This document shows positions 23,614-31,416 of a stretch of 64,000 bases of DNA, piece after piece. Position 1 is the first letter of the stretch. Each line of letters opens with the position of its first letter. The stretch lies in IMG/VR virus record IMGVR_UViG_3300032245_000902, positions 1 to 64,000 of that record. One strand, 5' to 3'. The notes under the pieces are model-generated. The model ran no database searches and was not told the DNA's origin. It saw only the letters and a list, made by a program, of their open reading frames with translations. The DNA comes from a virus. Both the position numbers and the translations under genes were made by a program.

Positions 23614-24198
23614 TTATCGTATCTGTTCTAATGATTCTTGCCACACTTTAGCAGTGGAAGCTTTTCTAAACTGTTGTATTGGCAAGAATGCCGCAATATC
23701 CCACTCATTTGGCTGCACGGCAAGTATTTTTGACTGAACATGGTTCGTCAAATACTTTTTAAAACATGGTTTAAACTCTTTAAACCGTCTGGAGGCGTTT
23801 AGTATGTCATAGGTGACATTCATACGCTGTATATCTTTATTGCCGTCAACCACCGCAAAATCCATCAATTTATCCAAAAAGGCAACTCGATACTGGATTG
23901 GTAAATAATGTAGGTTTAATCCGGTAAAGTGGTCTTTTTGAATGTCTAATACCAATACCAAAGGGAATCGGTCATAATATGGTAAGTCTGCCTTTGTTTT
24001 CGGATCATAATAGAAGAAATATAAACCGCCATTATAGAAATGGTTACCTCTATTCTCCCGTGCAATCGTAGAAGCGATGCCTGTGGTATTACCAAGGTCG
24101 CCAATCTTTTTGGTCATCCAACGATAAGAGTCACGGCTCATCGTTTGAAGTTCCGAAGCAGTTTTTTGTTTTGCGAGTTGTGTTAGTTTAGATGCCAT
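23614..24198 (-). CDS. Conserved phage protein near head-completion gene
   Basis: This 194-residue protein has Phe-Phe-Tyr-Tyr-Asp-Pro-Lys-Thr-Lys near residue 60, then Tyr-Tyr-Asp-Arg-Phe-Pro-Leu-Val-Leu and Gly-Leu-Asn-Leu-His-Tyr-Leu-Pro. I recall this pattern from structural or assembly genes of T4-like aquatic phages, without a defined function. It sits between the tube-like gene and gp4 on the minus strand. A virion or assembly role is inferred from position only. Confidence 0.5.
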   Translation of the reverse strand: MASKLTQLAKQKTASELQTMSRDSYRWMTKKIGDLGNTTGIASTIARENRGNHFYNGGLYFFYYDPKTKADLPYYDRFPLVLVLDIQKDHFTGLNLHYLPIQYRVAFLDKLMDFAVVDGNKDIQRMNVTYDILNASRRFKEFKPCFKKYLTNHVQSKILAVQPNEWDIAAFLPIQQFRKASTAKVWQESLEQIR

Positions 24199-24209
24199 TG
24201 ATTATTTAG

Positions 24210-24644
24210 TTACAGTCCTAGATGGTCTTCCGTGATTACTTGAAACTCCCAACCACGGTCTAGACAATATTCCTGAGCAGCCCTCCATTTGGCGGAGTTA
24301 ACTCCATAGGTGGTCACTTCCGTAATATATCTCTTAGTGATTCTTTTCTGTGGTTCTGGTGGTTGAGATTGTTTCTTTGGTTTAACCTCAAGTAATAAGG
24401 TTTTTAATTTACCATCTTTAGTTCTCATTTTCACAAGAAAGTCTGGAAAATATCGATGCCAACGACCATCCACAGGAGATTTATAGGGAATGATAAGTTC
24501 TTCCGAAGCCCAAGAAATAATATTGGGATTTTTATCGAGCCAATCCATCACCAGGCACTCCCACGAAGAGCGGTAGATGATATTGTTATAGTCCCCAGCA
24601 TATTTTTGGGGGTTAGAGGGTGTAAATCGTCCGGAATACGCCAT
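24210..24644 (-). CDS. 4: Head completion protein gp4 homologue (nuclease fold)
   Basis: This 144-residue protein has Ile-Ile-Tyr-Arg-Ser-Ser-Trp-Glu near residue 22, Ile-Pro-Tyr-Lys-Ser-Pro-Val-Asp-Gly, His-Arg-Tyr-Phe-Pro-Asp-Phe and Leu-Leu-Glu-Val-Lys-Pro. These are the D...E-x-K residues of the restriction-endonuclease-like fold seen in gp4 (head completion protein). In T4 it is needed before tails join DNA-filled heads. It is the first gene of the minus-strand block. Confidence 0.8.
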   Translation of the reverse strand: MAYSGRFTPSNPQKYAGDYNNIIYRSSWECLVMDWLDKNPNIISWASEELIIPYKSPVDGRWHRYFPDFLVKMRTKDGKLKTLLLEVKPKKQSQPPEPQKRITKRYITEVTTYGVNSAKWRAAQEYCLDRGWEFQVITEDHLGL

Positions 24645-24649
24645 AAATA
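24642..24649 (+). promoter_or_regulatory. Late promoter motif CATAAATA for the baseplate operon
   Basis: This seven-of-eight match to the late octamer on the plus strand overlaps the start codon of gp4 on the other strand. It is 34 bases before the gp48 start at 24684, with AGGAC as ribosome binding site. The divergent arrangement makes it the likely driver of the large baseplate operon. I see no matching minus-strand motif. Confidence 0.6.
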
Positions 24650-24683
24650 TACTATTATGTATCTTTCTTTTTAGGACAACCTA

Positions 24684-25625
24684 ATGGCTATCATTTCTAT
24701 ACCAACATCCATCGGTGGTGTATCAATACCAGGTAATATCATTAATGGTCCCCTCGGAGCATTGTTTGGTAATAAATTTGGTTTAAACAGTTATCAATAT
24801 CCTAGGGATTTAGGTTCAGCCACAAAAGGTCATATTGTTCAATTTTCAGTTAATGAAATTGACCCTATTACTTATGAAGAGGCCAAGGCGTTTATTGCTA
24901 AAGGTACATCGATTGAAGGTTTAAAAGAACAATTCAATTCTGTTAAAAACTTTTTTTCTGGTGATGCACAAAAAACTTTAAATTTCAAACCGAAAAAGAA
25001 ACGAAAAGTTGCAACCATCTCTTTATATATTCCTGATACCTTAAATTTTGATTATAAAGCTGGTTATAGTAATTTATCTTTGTTGAAAGTGGCTGAAGAA
25101 GTTTCGTCAGCTATAACACCCGGTAAAAAAGGAAATCCTATCTTAAATACTTTAGGTAAGATGGGTAGTGCTGGTCTAACAGCTGCACAATCTAATGCGG
25201 GAAAACTTGCACTCTCTACACAAGGCCTTGCAATTAATCCGCAACAACAATTATTATTTGATGGTATTGATTTTAGAACTTATCAAATGGCATTTACTTT
25301 CACACCATATTCTCGCCAAGAAGCTGAAACTGTGAAAGAAATTATTAAACTGTTTCGTTATCATGCTGCACCACAAATTACAACAGCAGCTGCTGGTATG
25401 TTTTTTGTACCTCCATCGACATTTGATTTAGACTTCTTATTTAATGGTCAGAGAAATGGAAATGTAACCCGTGTGGCAGAAAGCGTCATTGAAAGTATTG
25501 ATGTCAACTATGCACCGAATGGTTGGGCTGCACACGATGATGGTGCACCGGTACAAACAACATTGACAATGAATTTTAAAGAAATCGAACTCATCGACAA
25601 AGATAAAATTAAGGCAGGATATTAA
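24684..25625 (+). CDS. 48: Baseplate tail tube cap gp48 homologue
   Basis: This 313-residue protein resembles T4 gp48 (364 residues) at its C-terminal half: a Gln-Gln-Leu-Leu-Phe-Asp-Gly stretch, Tyr-Gln-Met-Ala-Phe-Thr-Phe-Thr-Pro-Tyr-Ser, then Asp-Val-Asn-Tyr-Ala-Pro-Asn-Gly-Trp and Pro-Val-Gln-Thr-Thr-Leu-Thr-Met-Asn-Phe. The middle contains a Lys-rich segment and a Gly/Ala-rich insertion. In T4 it caps the baseplate hub and initiates tube polymerisation. Its stop shares one base with the gp53 start. Confidence 0.8.
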   Translation: MAIISIPTSIGGVSIPGNIINGPLGALFGNKFGLNSYQYPRDLGSATKGHIVQFSVNEIDPITYEEAKAFIAKGTSIEGLKEQFNSVKNFFSGDAQKTLNFKPKKKRKVATISLYIPDTLNFDYKAGYSNLSLLKVAEEVSSAITPGKKGNPILNTLGKMGSAGLTAAQSNAGKLALSTQGLAINPQQQLLFDGIDFRTYQMAFTFTPYSRQEAETVKEIIKLFRYHAAPQITTAAAGMFFVPPSTFDLDFLFNGQRNGNVTRVAESVIESIDVNYAPNGWAAHDDGAPVQTTLTMNFKEIELIDKDKIKAGY

Positions 25626-26224
25626 TGCAATACTTTGACACACTACCAAAAATAATTCAAACCGATAATGTTGGTGTTTCACGAGTATTCACCAATATTA
25701 TGGCACGAGCCAGTATTATACCTGATGTATTAAAGAATCCTCTTGTTTACTACTCATATGATATACAAGAAGGTGATACACCAGAAATTATTGCATACAA
25801 ATACTATGGCGATTCTTATCGGTATTGGATTGTTCTATTTGCAAATGAACTATTAGACCCACAATGGTCATGGCCAATGGATTCTACTGTATTTGATAAT
25901 TATATGGCAGAAAAATATCCGTCTGGTAATACAACAACTACAGTTTACAGTTATGAAAAGAAATTAACTCAAACAGATAATTCTACTAATACAGTAACAA
26001 TCAACACGATTGATGTAAATCAAACAGAATACAACACCATTGTTGAAAATACACAAACATATTTTATTGGTAATTCTACTGTGACTGTTGCAACCACAAA
26101 AAGAATTATTACTATCTATGATTATGAATATGAGTTAAATGAATCAAAAAGAAAGATAAACATATTGAACTCGGTCTATGTTGACCAAATGGAATCACAA
26201 TTTAAATCATTGATGTCACAATAA
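25625..26224 (+). CDS. 53: Baseplate wedge protein gp53 homologue
   Basis: This 199-residue protein has the gp53 signature near residues 38-85: Pro-Leu-Val-Tyr-Tyr-Ser-Tyr-Asp-Ile-Gln-Glu-Gly-Asp-Thr-Pro-Glu, then Ile-Ala-Tyr-Lys-Tyr-Tyr-Gly-Asp and Trp-Ile-Val-Leu-Phe-Ala-Asn. This is a LysM-like fold. The second half is Thr/Asn-rich beta followed by a helical end. In T4 it joins wedges around the hub. Confidence 0.85.
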   Translation: MQYFDTLPKIIQTDNVGVSRVFTNIMARASIIPDVLKNPLVYYSYDIQEGDTPEIIAYKYYGDSYRYWIVLFANELLDPQWSWPMDSTVFDNYMAEKYPSGNTTTTVYSYEKKLTQTDNSTNTVTINTIDVNQTEYNTIVENTQTYFIGNSTVTVATTKRIITIYDYEYELNESKRKINILNSVYVDQMESQFKSLMSQ

Positions 26225-26225
26225 T

Positions 26226-27614
26226 ATGGAAAATAATCAACAAGTTCCAGTAGTTGAATCTCCTGGTGCTTATTACCCTCAAGATTTTTCGATACAGACA
26301 CTCAATCTGTTGACCGCAAGTGGCCAACGATTTGAGTTAAAGAAACTATTGGTTGAACTGTCGTATTTTGAGGACATCTACAGCTTTGTTACTTCTGGTT
26401 ATATTACATTGGTTGATGCACAAGGATTCTTAGAACTCTTTCAGTTGACCGGTAATGAATATATTGAAATCAACTTTGGTAAAATACGAACAGGTGACAA
26501 CTCAACCGACCAACTGTTTAGAATTTATAAAACCAGTGATAGAAAACCTAGTGGTAACATGAATAGTGAGGTATACACTCTTTACTTCTGTTCTGAAGAA
26601 TTGTTACTATCCGAACAAGTTAAAATCAGTAAATCATATACTGGCACAGAAATATCCAAAATTATTGAAAATATTTTGGTTGAAAAATTAAAAGTAAAGA
26701 AGAAAAATATACAAGTAATAGAACAGACAATTGGTATGTATGACTTTGTTCTACCTCGTTTAAAACCATTTGAAGCTATTAGTTGGTTGTCCACTTATGC
26801 AAGGCCAAAGGTAACAGGCACAGTAGGTGCTGATATGTTATTTTTTGAAACCAAGAATGGTTTTAATTACAGGTCATTACAATCCATGTTCAAAGAACCG
26901 ATTTATAGTACCTATCGATATCAGGCTAAGAACATTGAAGATTCAATACAGGACTTTCAAGAAAAGACTGTCACCGTATTGGATTATGAGTTTGTCAAAA
27001 CCTACGATACACTAGAAGATATTAATTCTGGTACATTTGCCAATAAGTTAATTTCAATTGATCCATTGGCAAGAACATATAAAACTACCGAATTTAATTA
27101 TAGTGATTACTTTGAAAAGAAAAAAACATCCTCTCTCAATAAAAATGATGTATTGGTGCCATTAAAAAATAGATTAGGTAAAACACAAAACGAATCTTAT
27201 GATTCTCGTATTAAAGTATTAACTTCTAATGCTTCACAGAATGAATTACAATATGTTAAAAATATCCCTGGTTCTGTTGCAAAAAATATTGCCATTGAGA
27301 ATTATATACCTTTAAGAACAGCGCAACTTGGTCTGGCGAATTATACCGTAGTTAAAATTACCATACCAGGTGATCCTGGTATTACTGCTGGTCGAACCAT
27401 TGACTTTAATCTATTGACATTGAAACCTTCAAGCAACAAAAAAGAGTTGGATAGATATTATTCAGGAACATATTTGGTGAGTGCAGTAAGACATATTATT
27501 AGTTCTGGTGGTGCTTATCAAACAGTTTTAGAAATTACCAAAGACAGTTCACCAACAGCATACTCACAGATTGATAATAATAGTCCTGAATTTAGGAAAG
27601 CGGTAGATGAATAA
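26226..27614 (+). CDS. Baseplate hub protein, gp27-like
   Basis: This 462-residue protein fits by position and pattern the T4-like hub (gp27 role): tube-like beta domains near the N-terminus (Leu-Asn-Leu-Leu-Thr-Ala-Ser-Gly), a Tyr-Thr-Leu-Tyr-Phe-Cys-Ser-Glu-Glu strand, a Phe-Glu-Ala-Ile-Ser-Trp-Leu segment, and a C-terminal Tyr-Leu-Val-Ser-Ala-Val-Arg-His strand typical of hub proteins. It directly precedes the gp5 OB-fold gene with an 8 bp overlap, as expected for partners in the gp27-gp5 complex. Confidence 0.7.
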   Translation: MENNQQVPVVESPGAYYPQDFSIQTLNLLTASGQRFELKKLLVELSYFEDIYSFVTSGYITLVDAQGFLELFQLTGNEYIEINFGKIRTGDNSTDQLFRIYKTSDRKPSGNMNSEVYTLYFCSEELLLSEQVKISKSYTGTEISKIIENILVEKLKVKKKNIQVIEQTIGMYDFVLPRLKPFEAISWLSTYARPKVTGTVGADMLFFETKNGFNYRSLQSMFKEPIYSTYRYQAKNIEDSIQDFQEKTVTVLDYEFVKTYDTLEDINSGTFANKLISIDPLARTYKTTEFNYSDYFEKKKTSSLNKNDVLVPLKNRLGKTQNESYDSRIKVLTSNASQNELQYVKNIPGSVAKNIAIENYIPLRTAQLGLANYTVVKITIPGDPGITAGRTIDFNLLTLKPSSNKKELDRYYSGTYLVSAVRHIISSGGAYQTVLEITKDSSPTAYSQIDNNSPEFRKAVDE

Positions 27615-28536
27615 CTTTTTAGGCAAAGACGGATTTAATTGGTGGTACGGTGTCGTTGAGGACAATGCTGATCCTCTAAAGACTGGCCGTGTGCGTGTTC
27701 GTATATTTGGTTATCATACTGACAACTTACAAGAGTTACCCACTAAAGATTTACCATGGGCTCAACCATCGTTATCACCTAGTAATTCAAAGACATTTAG
27801 TCCACCACGATTAGGTGATTATGTGATGGGATTCTTTTCTGATGGTGAATCCGCACAGGCACCAGTTATCATGGGTGTATTTCCTGGTTTTGAAACATCT
27901 TATGATAAATCAAAAGGGTTTTCACCACAAAGTAATTTAAAACCTGCAACACCACCAACAGGTCAAATACAATATCAAGTGGGTCAACCAACATTGGCAC
28001 CATTGGCACGAGGTGTTGTGGCTAATACCGCCATCTCACAGGCGAATTCTAATTTGGCTCATGTGTGTGATATACCGGCAGGTATCAAGTTTGAAATTGC
28101 AAAATTAACAATATCAGTAAGTGGTTTGATTAATACATTACGAACAACAATTGAAGGTTTATGGGCATCATCTACTGCTTCACCATTTGTAGATGAGATT
28201 CGTAATGCCATCAAAACAATTAAAGCAAAAGTAAAACAAATACAAAAGTTTATTCGTGACCAATTAGAACCATTAAAAGATATACAGGCATTTATACAAT
28301 CATTAAGAGATTTGATTCAATATATTGCCACACTACCAACACGAATTGCTGCTTTTCTAAAACAATGTTTGAGTGAAGCAACGAAAGGTATTTCTGATGC
28401 AATTAATGTTGGTAAAGATATTGCTAAAGAAATAGAAGGCATTCGTCAAGACCAATTAGCGGTTGTTCTGGATAAACAATTATCTATTGAAAATGAAAAA
28501 GCATCATCACCAGTGAAAAATTTTGAGAAACCATAA
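27607..28536 (+). CDS. gp5 N-terminal OB-fold part, without lysozyme domain
   Basis: This 309-residue protein begins with the gp5 OB domain (Trp-Trp-Tyr-Gly-Val-Val-Glu-Asp, Gly-Arg-Val-Arg-Val-Arg-Ile-Phe-Gly, Leu-Pro-Trp-Ala-Gln-Pro), residues about 8-105. No lysozyme catalytic motif follows. Instead there is a Pro/Gly linker and a long amphipathic helical part (about 165-295). The needle domain is encoded by the next gene, so gp5 is split at the protein level. It shares one base with the next start. Confidence 0.8.
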   Translation: MNNFLGKDGFNWWYGVVEDNADPLKTGRVRVRIFGYHTDNLQELPTKDLPWAQPSLSPSNSKTFSPPRLGDYVMGFFSDGESAQAPVIMGVFPGFETSYDKSKGFSPQSNLKPATPPTGQIQYQVGQPTLAPLARGVVANTAISQANSNLAHVCDIPAGIKFEIAKLTISVSGLINTLRTTIEGLWASSTASPFVDEIRNAIKTIKAKVKQIQKFIRDQLEPLKDIQAFIQSLRDLIQYIATLPTRIAAFLKQCLSEATKGISDAINVGKDIAKEIEGIRQDQLAVVLDKQLSIENEKASSPVKNFEKP

Positions 28537-29276
28537 TGACAATATACGCATGGACTGAACCTGAATCAGCAGCTAACACCGATTATCAACCGATATATCC
28601 GTATAATACAATTCAGCAAACTGAAGGGGGCCACTCATTTGAAATGGATGATACGCCAACTCGTGAGCGTGTTCGTATACAACACCGTTCTGGATCATTT
28701 ATTGAAATGCATCCCAATGGTGATGAGGTACACAAGATTATTGGTAAAGGTTATGAAATTATTGCCTCTGATAAAGATGTATTGATTAAAGGCATTTGTA
28801 ATATCACTATACAAGGCGATTCTGTTCTTAATGTTCAAGGTGATGCATACACACAGATTGATGGCAATGCTTACGAGAATATTAAAGGTAGTGTAAAACA
28901 GATTGTGCAAGGTGATTCACGACAGATTGTCAACGGTGATATTGATATTGATGCATCTGGTGACATTAATCTTGGTGCTTCAACAGTTAATATCAATGCA
29001 GACTTGATGGTTCGTGGTGACATTGGTTGTTCACAGTCAATACAGGCTGATGGTAACATTACCGCTAAGATTTCATTGTCGGCCACTAAGTCTGTTGAAA
29101 CGATTGGTTATATGATTGCTGGCACCACGATTGATGCTGGTGTTTCAATGTTTGCACCAATGGTATCTGATTTGTTTGGTTCGGTGCAAATGTTCCGTAT
29201 GAAGGTCAATCAACACGTTCATATTGGCAACAAAGGATTTCCAACTTCACCACCAACTAGACCAATGGAGACATAA
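28536..29276 (+). CDS. gp5 C-terminal spike (beta-helix needle)
   Basis: This 246-residue protein starts with a short Glu-rich segment and has Arg-Ile-Gln-His-Arg-Ser-Gly-Ser-Phe and Gly-Asp-Glu-Val-His-Lys-Ile, features of gp5/VgrG needles. A repeat of about eight residues follows (Val-x-Gly-Asp, Ile-x-Gly-Asn type) across residues about 75-150, typical of a triple-stranded beta-helix. The C-terminus, His-Val-His ... Thr-Ser-Pro-Pro-Thr-Arg-Pro, resembles spike tips. The protein would puncture the outer membrane as a trimer. Confidence 0.85.
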   Translation: MTIYAWTEPESAANTDYQPIYPYNTIQQTEGGHSFEMDDTPTRERVRIQHRSGSFIEMHPNGDEVHKIIGKGYEIIASDKDVLIKGICNITIQGDSVLNVQGDAYTQIDGNAYENIKGSVKQIVQGDSRQIVNGDIDIDASGDINLGASTVNINADLMVRGDIGCSQSIQADGNITAKISLSATKSVETIGYMIAGTTIDAGVSMFAPMVSDLFGSVQMFRMKVNQHVHIGNKGFPTSPPTRPMET

Positions 29277-30076
29277 TGGGAAGCATATATGGTCGTTTAG
29301 GATTTAATTTTGACACCGCCAACTTTAATGGTGATGATACCCTTACACCTGGTGTTCTGAATTTTCTCAGTAATTCTTCAATTGACTTATCAACATGGCA
29401 AATTGATGATATTGCAAATACTGCTGTAGGTGGTTATTATGAAAATCCGTATAATGATAATATCGGTGAATTAGCTGTTTTTATAACCGGTATTGGTGCA
29501 TATGCTAACACAGAAACTTATGGTTATGATAATCCAGATTTAGCAAACACTATGTCAGCAGTTGTAAACACCGCACAAACAGCACTTACAAATTTTACTA
29601 ATCATACAAACAATCTATCTGGTGTAACACAATCATCCAACACGGCTGCTTATCCTGATTTAAATTCTGGCCTTGGTGTTGGCCGGCAGATATTACAGAT
29701 TGTGAATAAATCAGATGGTGTGCAAAATAATGTGCCAATTCTTGGTAACTTCACGAGCCTGTATGTTGCCAATACAATTGCGGCCTACGCTAATACAATT
29801 CGCAACGATTACATTACATTAGTGGATTCATTCTTTGGTGCAAACAGTAACATATCAAACTCAGCAATGAACACAATTATTTCAGATGTTCAAACATTTA
29901 CCAATGAAATTAATGCACGAACTAGTGGTGACATTACATTTTATACTAATTCATATGAAATATTGAACGAATACTTGTATGTGTTACAATTCTCCAATAC
30001 TGGTGCAACACAAAACAGTTTAATTGAAATTGTTGGCACAGATAAATTAAAAGATGATTTAGGATTGACGACATGA
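29276..30076 (+). CDS. Virion structural protein of unknown family
   Basis: This 266-residue protein is rich in Asn, Thr and Ser. It has Gly-Arg-Leu-Gly-Phe-Asn-Phe near the start and helical segments toward the C-terminus. It lies between the spike gene and a fibre gene, with 1 bp and 4 bp overlaps. I recall similar proteins in T4-like aquatic phages at this site, without known role. Baseplate association is inferred from position. Confidence 0.5.
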   Translation: MGSIYGRLGFNFDTANFNGDDTLTPGVLNFLSNSSIDLSTWQIDDIANTAVGGYYENPYNDNIGELAVFITGIGAYANTETYGYDNPDLANTMSAVVNTAQTALTNFTNHTNNLSGVTQSSNTAAYPDLNSGLGVGRQILQIVNKSDGVQNNVPILGNFTSLYVANTIAAYANTIRNDYITLVDSFFGANSNISNSAMNTIISDVQTFTNEINARTSGDITFYTNSYEILNEYLYVLQFSNTGATQNSLIEIVGTDKLKDDLGLTT

Positions 30077-30924
30077 GTTATACAATAGCCGTACCTGCAT
30101 CTTCCATTCAAAAGACTTTGGATTACGGAATTCCATCAATCACTTCGGTTTCTGGTGGTGTTGCGGTAGCCAATGATACCGTTACAATCACATCGTCTTA
30201 TCCAAATTTACCAATAGTTGCGGATCCAGCATATGCACAGGCCAATGTGGCCACAGGTATTGCAACATCTAGTTATAGTCAGGCTAATACTGCCACAGGA
30301 ATTGCTGAAGCAGCTTATGCATTTGCAAATACTATTTCCGGTGGAGCTGCTGTAGATAATGTAGCTAGAGTTTTGGCGCAATCAGCTTATAATGCAGCCA
30401 ATTCAGCAAATAGTTATGCAAATACAATAAACTCCACATTAAGCTCTACTGTTATTTTTGTAAATGAATTTGCTCAATCCGCTTATAGTCAAGCCAATAG
30501 TTCATTAACTGCCACAGGAAACACATCAACATCTGTTCAATTTGGTTCTTTTGGTGTTGGAACAACAGCATCAGGTACCACAGGAGAAATTCGAGCTACA
30601 GATAACATTACGGCTTACTATTCTGATGATAGATTGAAAAAAAGATTAGGTATTATAGACAATGCTTTACAAAAAGTCAATACTCTAACTGGATTTTACT
30701 ACGAGGCAAATGAAACTGCACAATCTTTAGGTTATAAACCAAAAAGAGAGGTGGGTTTATCTGCTCAAGAAGTTCAAAAGATCCTTCCAGAAATTGTGGT
30801 TCCCGCACCAATTGATGAACAATATTTAACAATATACTACGAAAAAATTATACCTTTATTGGTCGAGGCAATTAAAGAATTAACTGAAAAAGTAGATAAT
30901 TTAGAAAAAAACATAAAAAGGTAA
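30073..30924 (+). CDS. Short tail fibre with S74 chaperone-type C-terminus
   Basis: This 283-residue protein has three parts: a beta N-terminus, an Ala/Asn/Tyr-rich repeat segment (Ala-Tyr-Ala-Gln-Ala-Asn and variants, about residues 52-140), and a C-terminal intramolecular chaperone-like domain of the peptidase S74 type from about residue 170. Tyr-Tyr-Ser-Asp-Asp-Arg-Leu-Lys contains the nucleophile Ser, followed by Gly-Leu-Ser-Ala-Gln-Glu-Val-Gln and a coiled tail. In known fibres this domain helps trimerise and is then cut off. It shares DNA-level similarity with the fibre at 46443. Confidence 0.8.
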   Translation: MSYTIAVPASSIQKTLDYGIPSITSVSGGVAVANDTVTITSSYPNLPIVADPAYAQANVATGIATSSYSQANTATGIAEAAYAFANTISGGAAVDNVARVLAQSAYNAANSANSYANTINSTLSSTVIFVNEFAQSAYSQANSSLTATGNTSTSVQFGSFGVGTTASGTTGEIRATDNITAYYSDDRLKKRLGIIDNALQKVNTLTGFYYEANETAQSLGYKPKREVGLSAQEVQKILPEIVVPAPIDEQYLTIYYEKIIPLLVEAIKELTEKVDNLEKNIKR

Positions 30925-30995
30925 AAATTCGAAATTTTGTGTTCCGGCCCAAAAATTTTTTGGCACGATTTCAAATACTAAAAAAGCGTTTTTAC
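30923..30995 (+). other. Intergenic region with three A/T inverted repeats
   Basis: Three inverted repeats follow each other: AAAATT/AATTTT around CGA (30924-30938), CCAAAAA/TTTTTGG (30949-30963) and AAAAA/TTTTT around GCG (30981-30993). They fill most of the gap between the S74 fibre and gp25. The last one ends in T5, so a weak terminator is possible. No strong GC stem is present. Confidence 0.35.
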
Positions 30996-31006
30996 TCCTA
31001 GAGCAG

Positions 31007-31014
31007 AATAAATA
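31007..31014 (+). promoter_or_regulatory. Late promoter-like motif AATAAATA before gp25
   Basis: This seven-of-eight match to the late octamer lies only 5 bases before the gp25 ATG, so a transcript from here would begin at or inside the start codon. It may instead serve gp6 or be a chance AT match. Confidence 0.3.
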
Positions 31015-31019
31015 AACAA

Positions 31020-31415
31020 ATGGCACTAACAATAACAAAAATATACTCCGATATCGATTTCACTTTTACCAAGAAACCGGTAACGGCCGATGTTGCCCTT
31101 AGTTACGATGACCAAGCGGTCATTCGTTCCATTCGTAACCTATTGTTGACGAATCACTTTGAAAGACCTTTTAATCCAGATTTAGGTTCAAATCTTAATG
31201 CCTTACTGTTTGAAATGGTATCACCTCTAACGGCTGCATCGTTGGAAAGAGAAATCAATACGATGATTGACAATTATGAACCAAGAGCCAGAGTAAATCA
31301 AGTGATTGTGACTCCTCTTCCAGACAATAATGCTTATAATGTATATCTCAGTTTCTATATTGAGAATGCCACATTACCGACAACAGTAACCCTACTTTTA
31401 GAGAGAAATAGATAA
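31020..31415 (+). CDS. 25: Baseplate wedge protein gp25 homologue
   Basis: This 131-residue protein has the gp25 pattern: Tyr-Ser-Asp-Ile-Asp, Asp-Val-Ala-Leu-Ser-Tyr-Asp-Asp-Gln-Ala-Val, Glu-Arg-Pro-Phe-Asn-Pro-Asp-Leu-Gly-Ser and a beta C-terminus. T4 gp25 (132 residues) forms the core of each wedge with gp6 and gp7 and is conserved in contractile systems. There is only 1 base before gp6. Confidence 0.95.
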   Translation: MALTITKIYSDIDFTFTKKPVTADVALSYDDQAVIRSIRNLLLTNHFERPFNPDLGSNLNALLFEMVSPLTAASLEREINTMIDNYEPRARVNQVIVTPLPDNNAYNVYLSFYIENATLPTTVTLLLERNR

Positions 31416-31416
31416 A

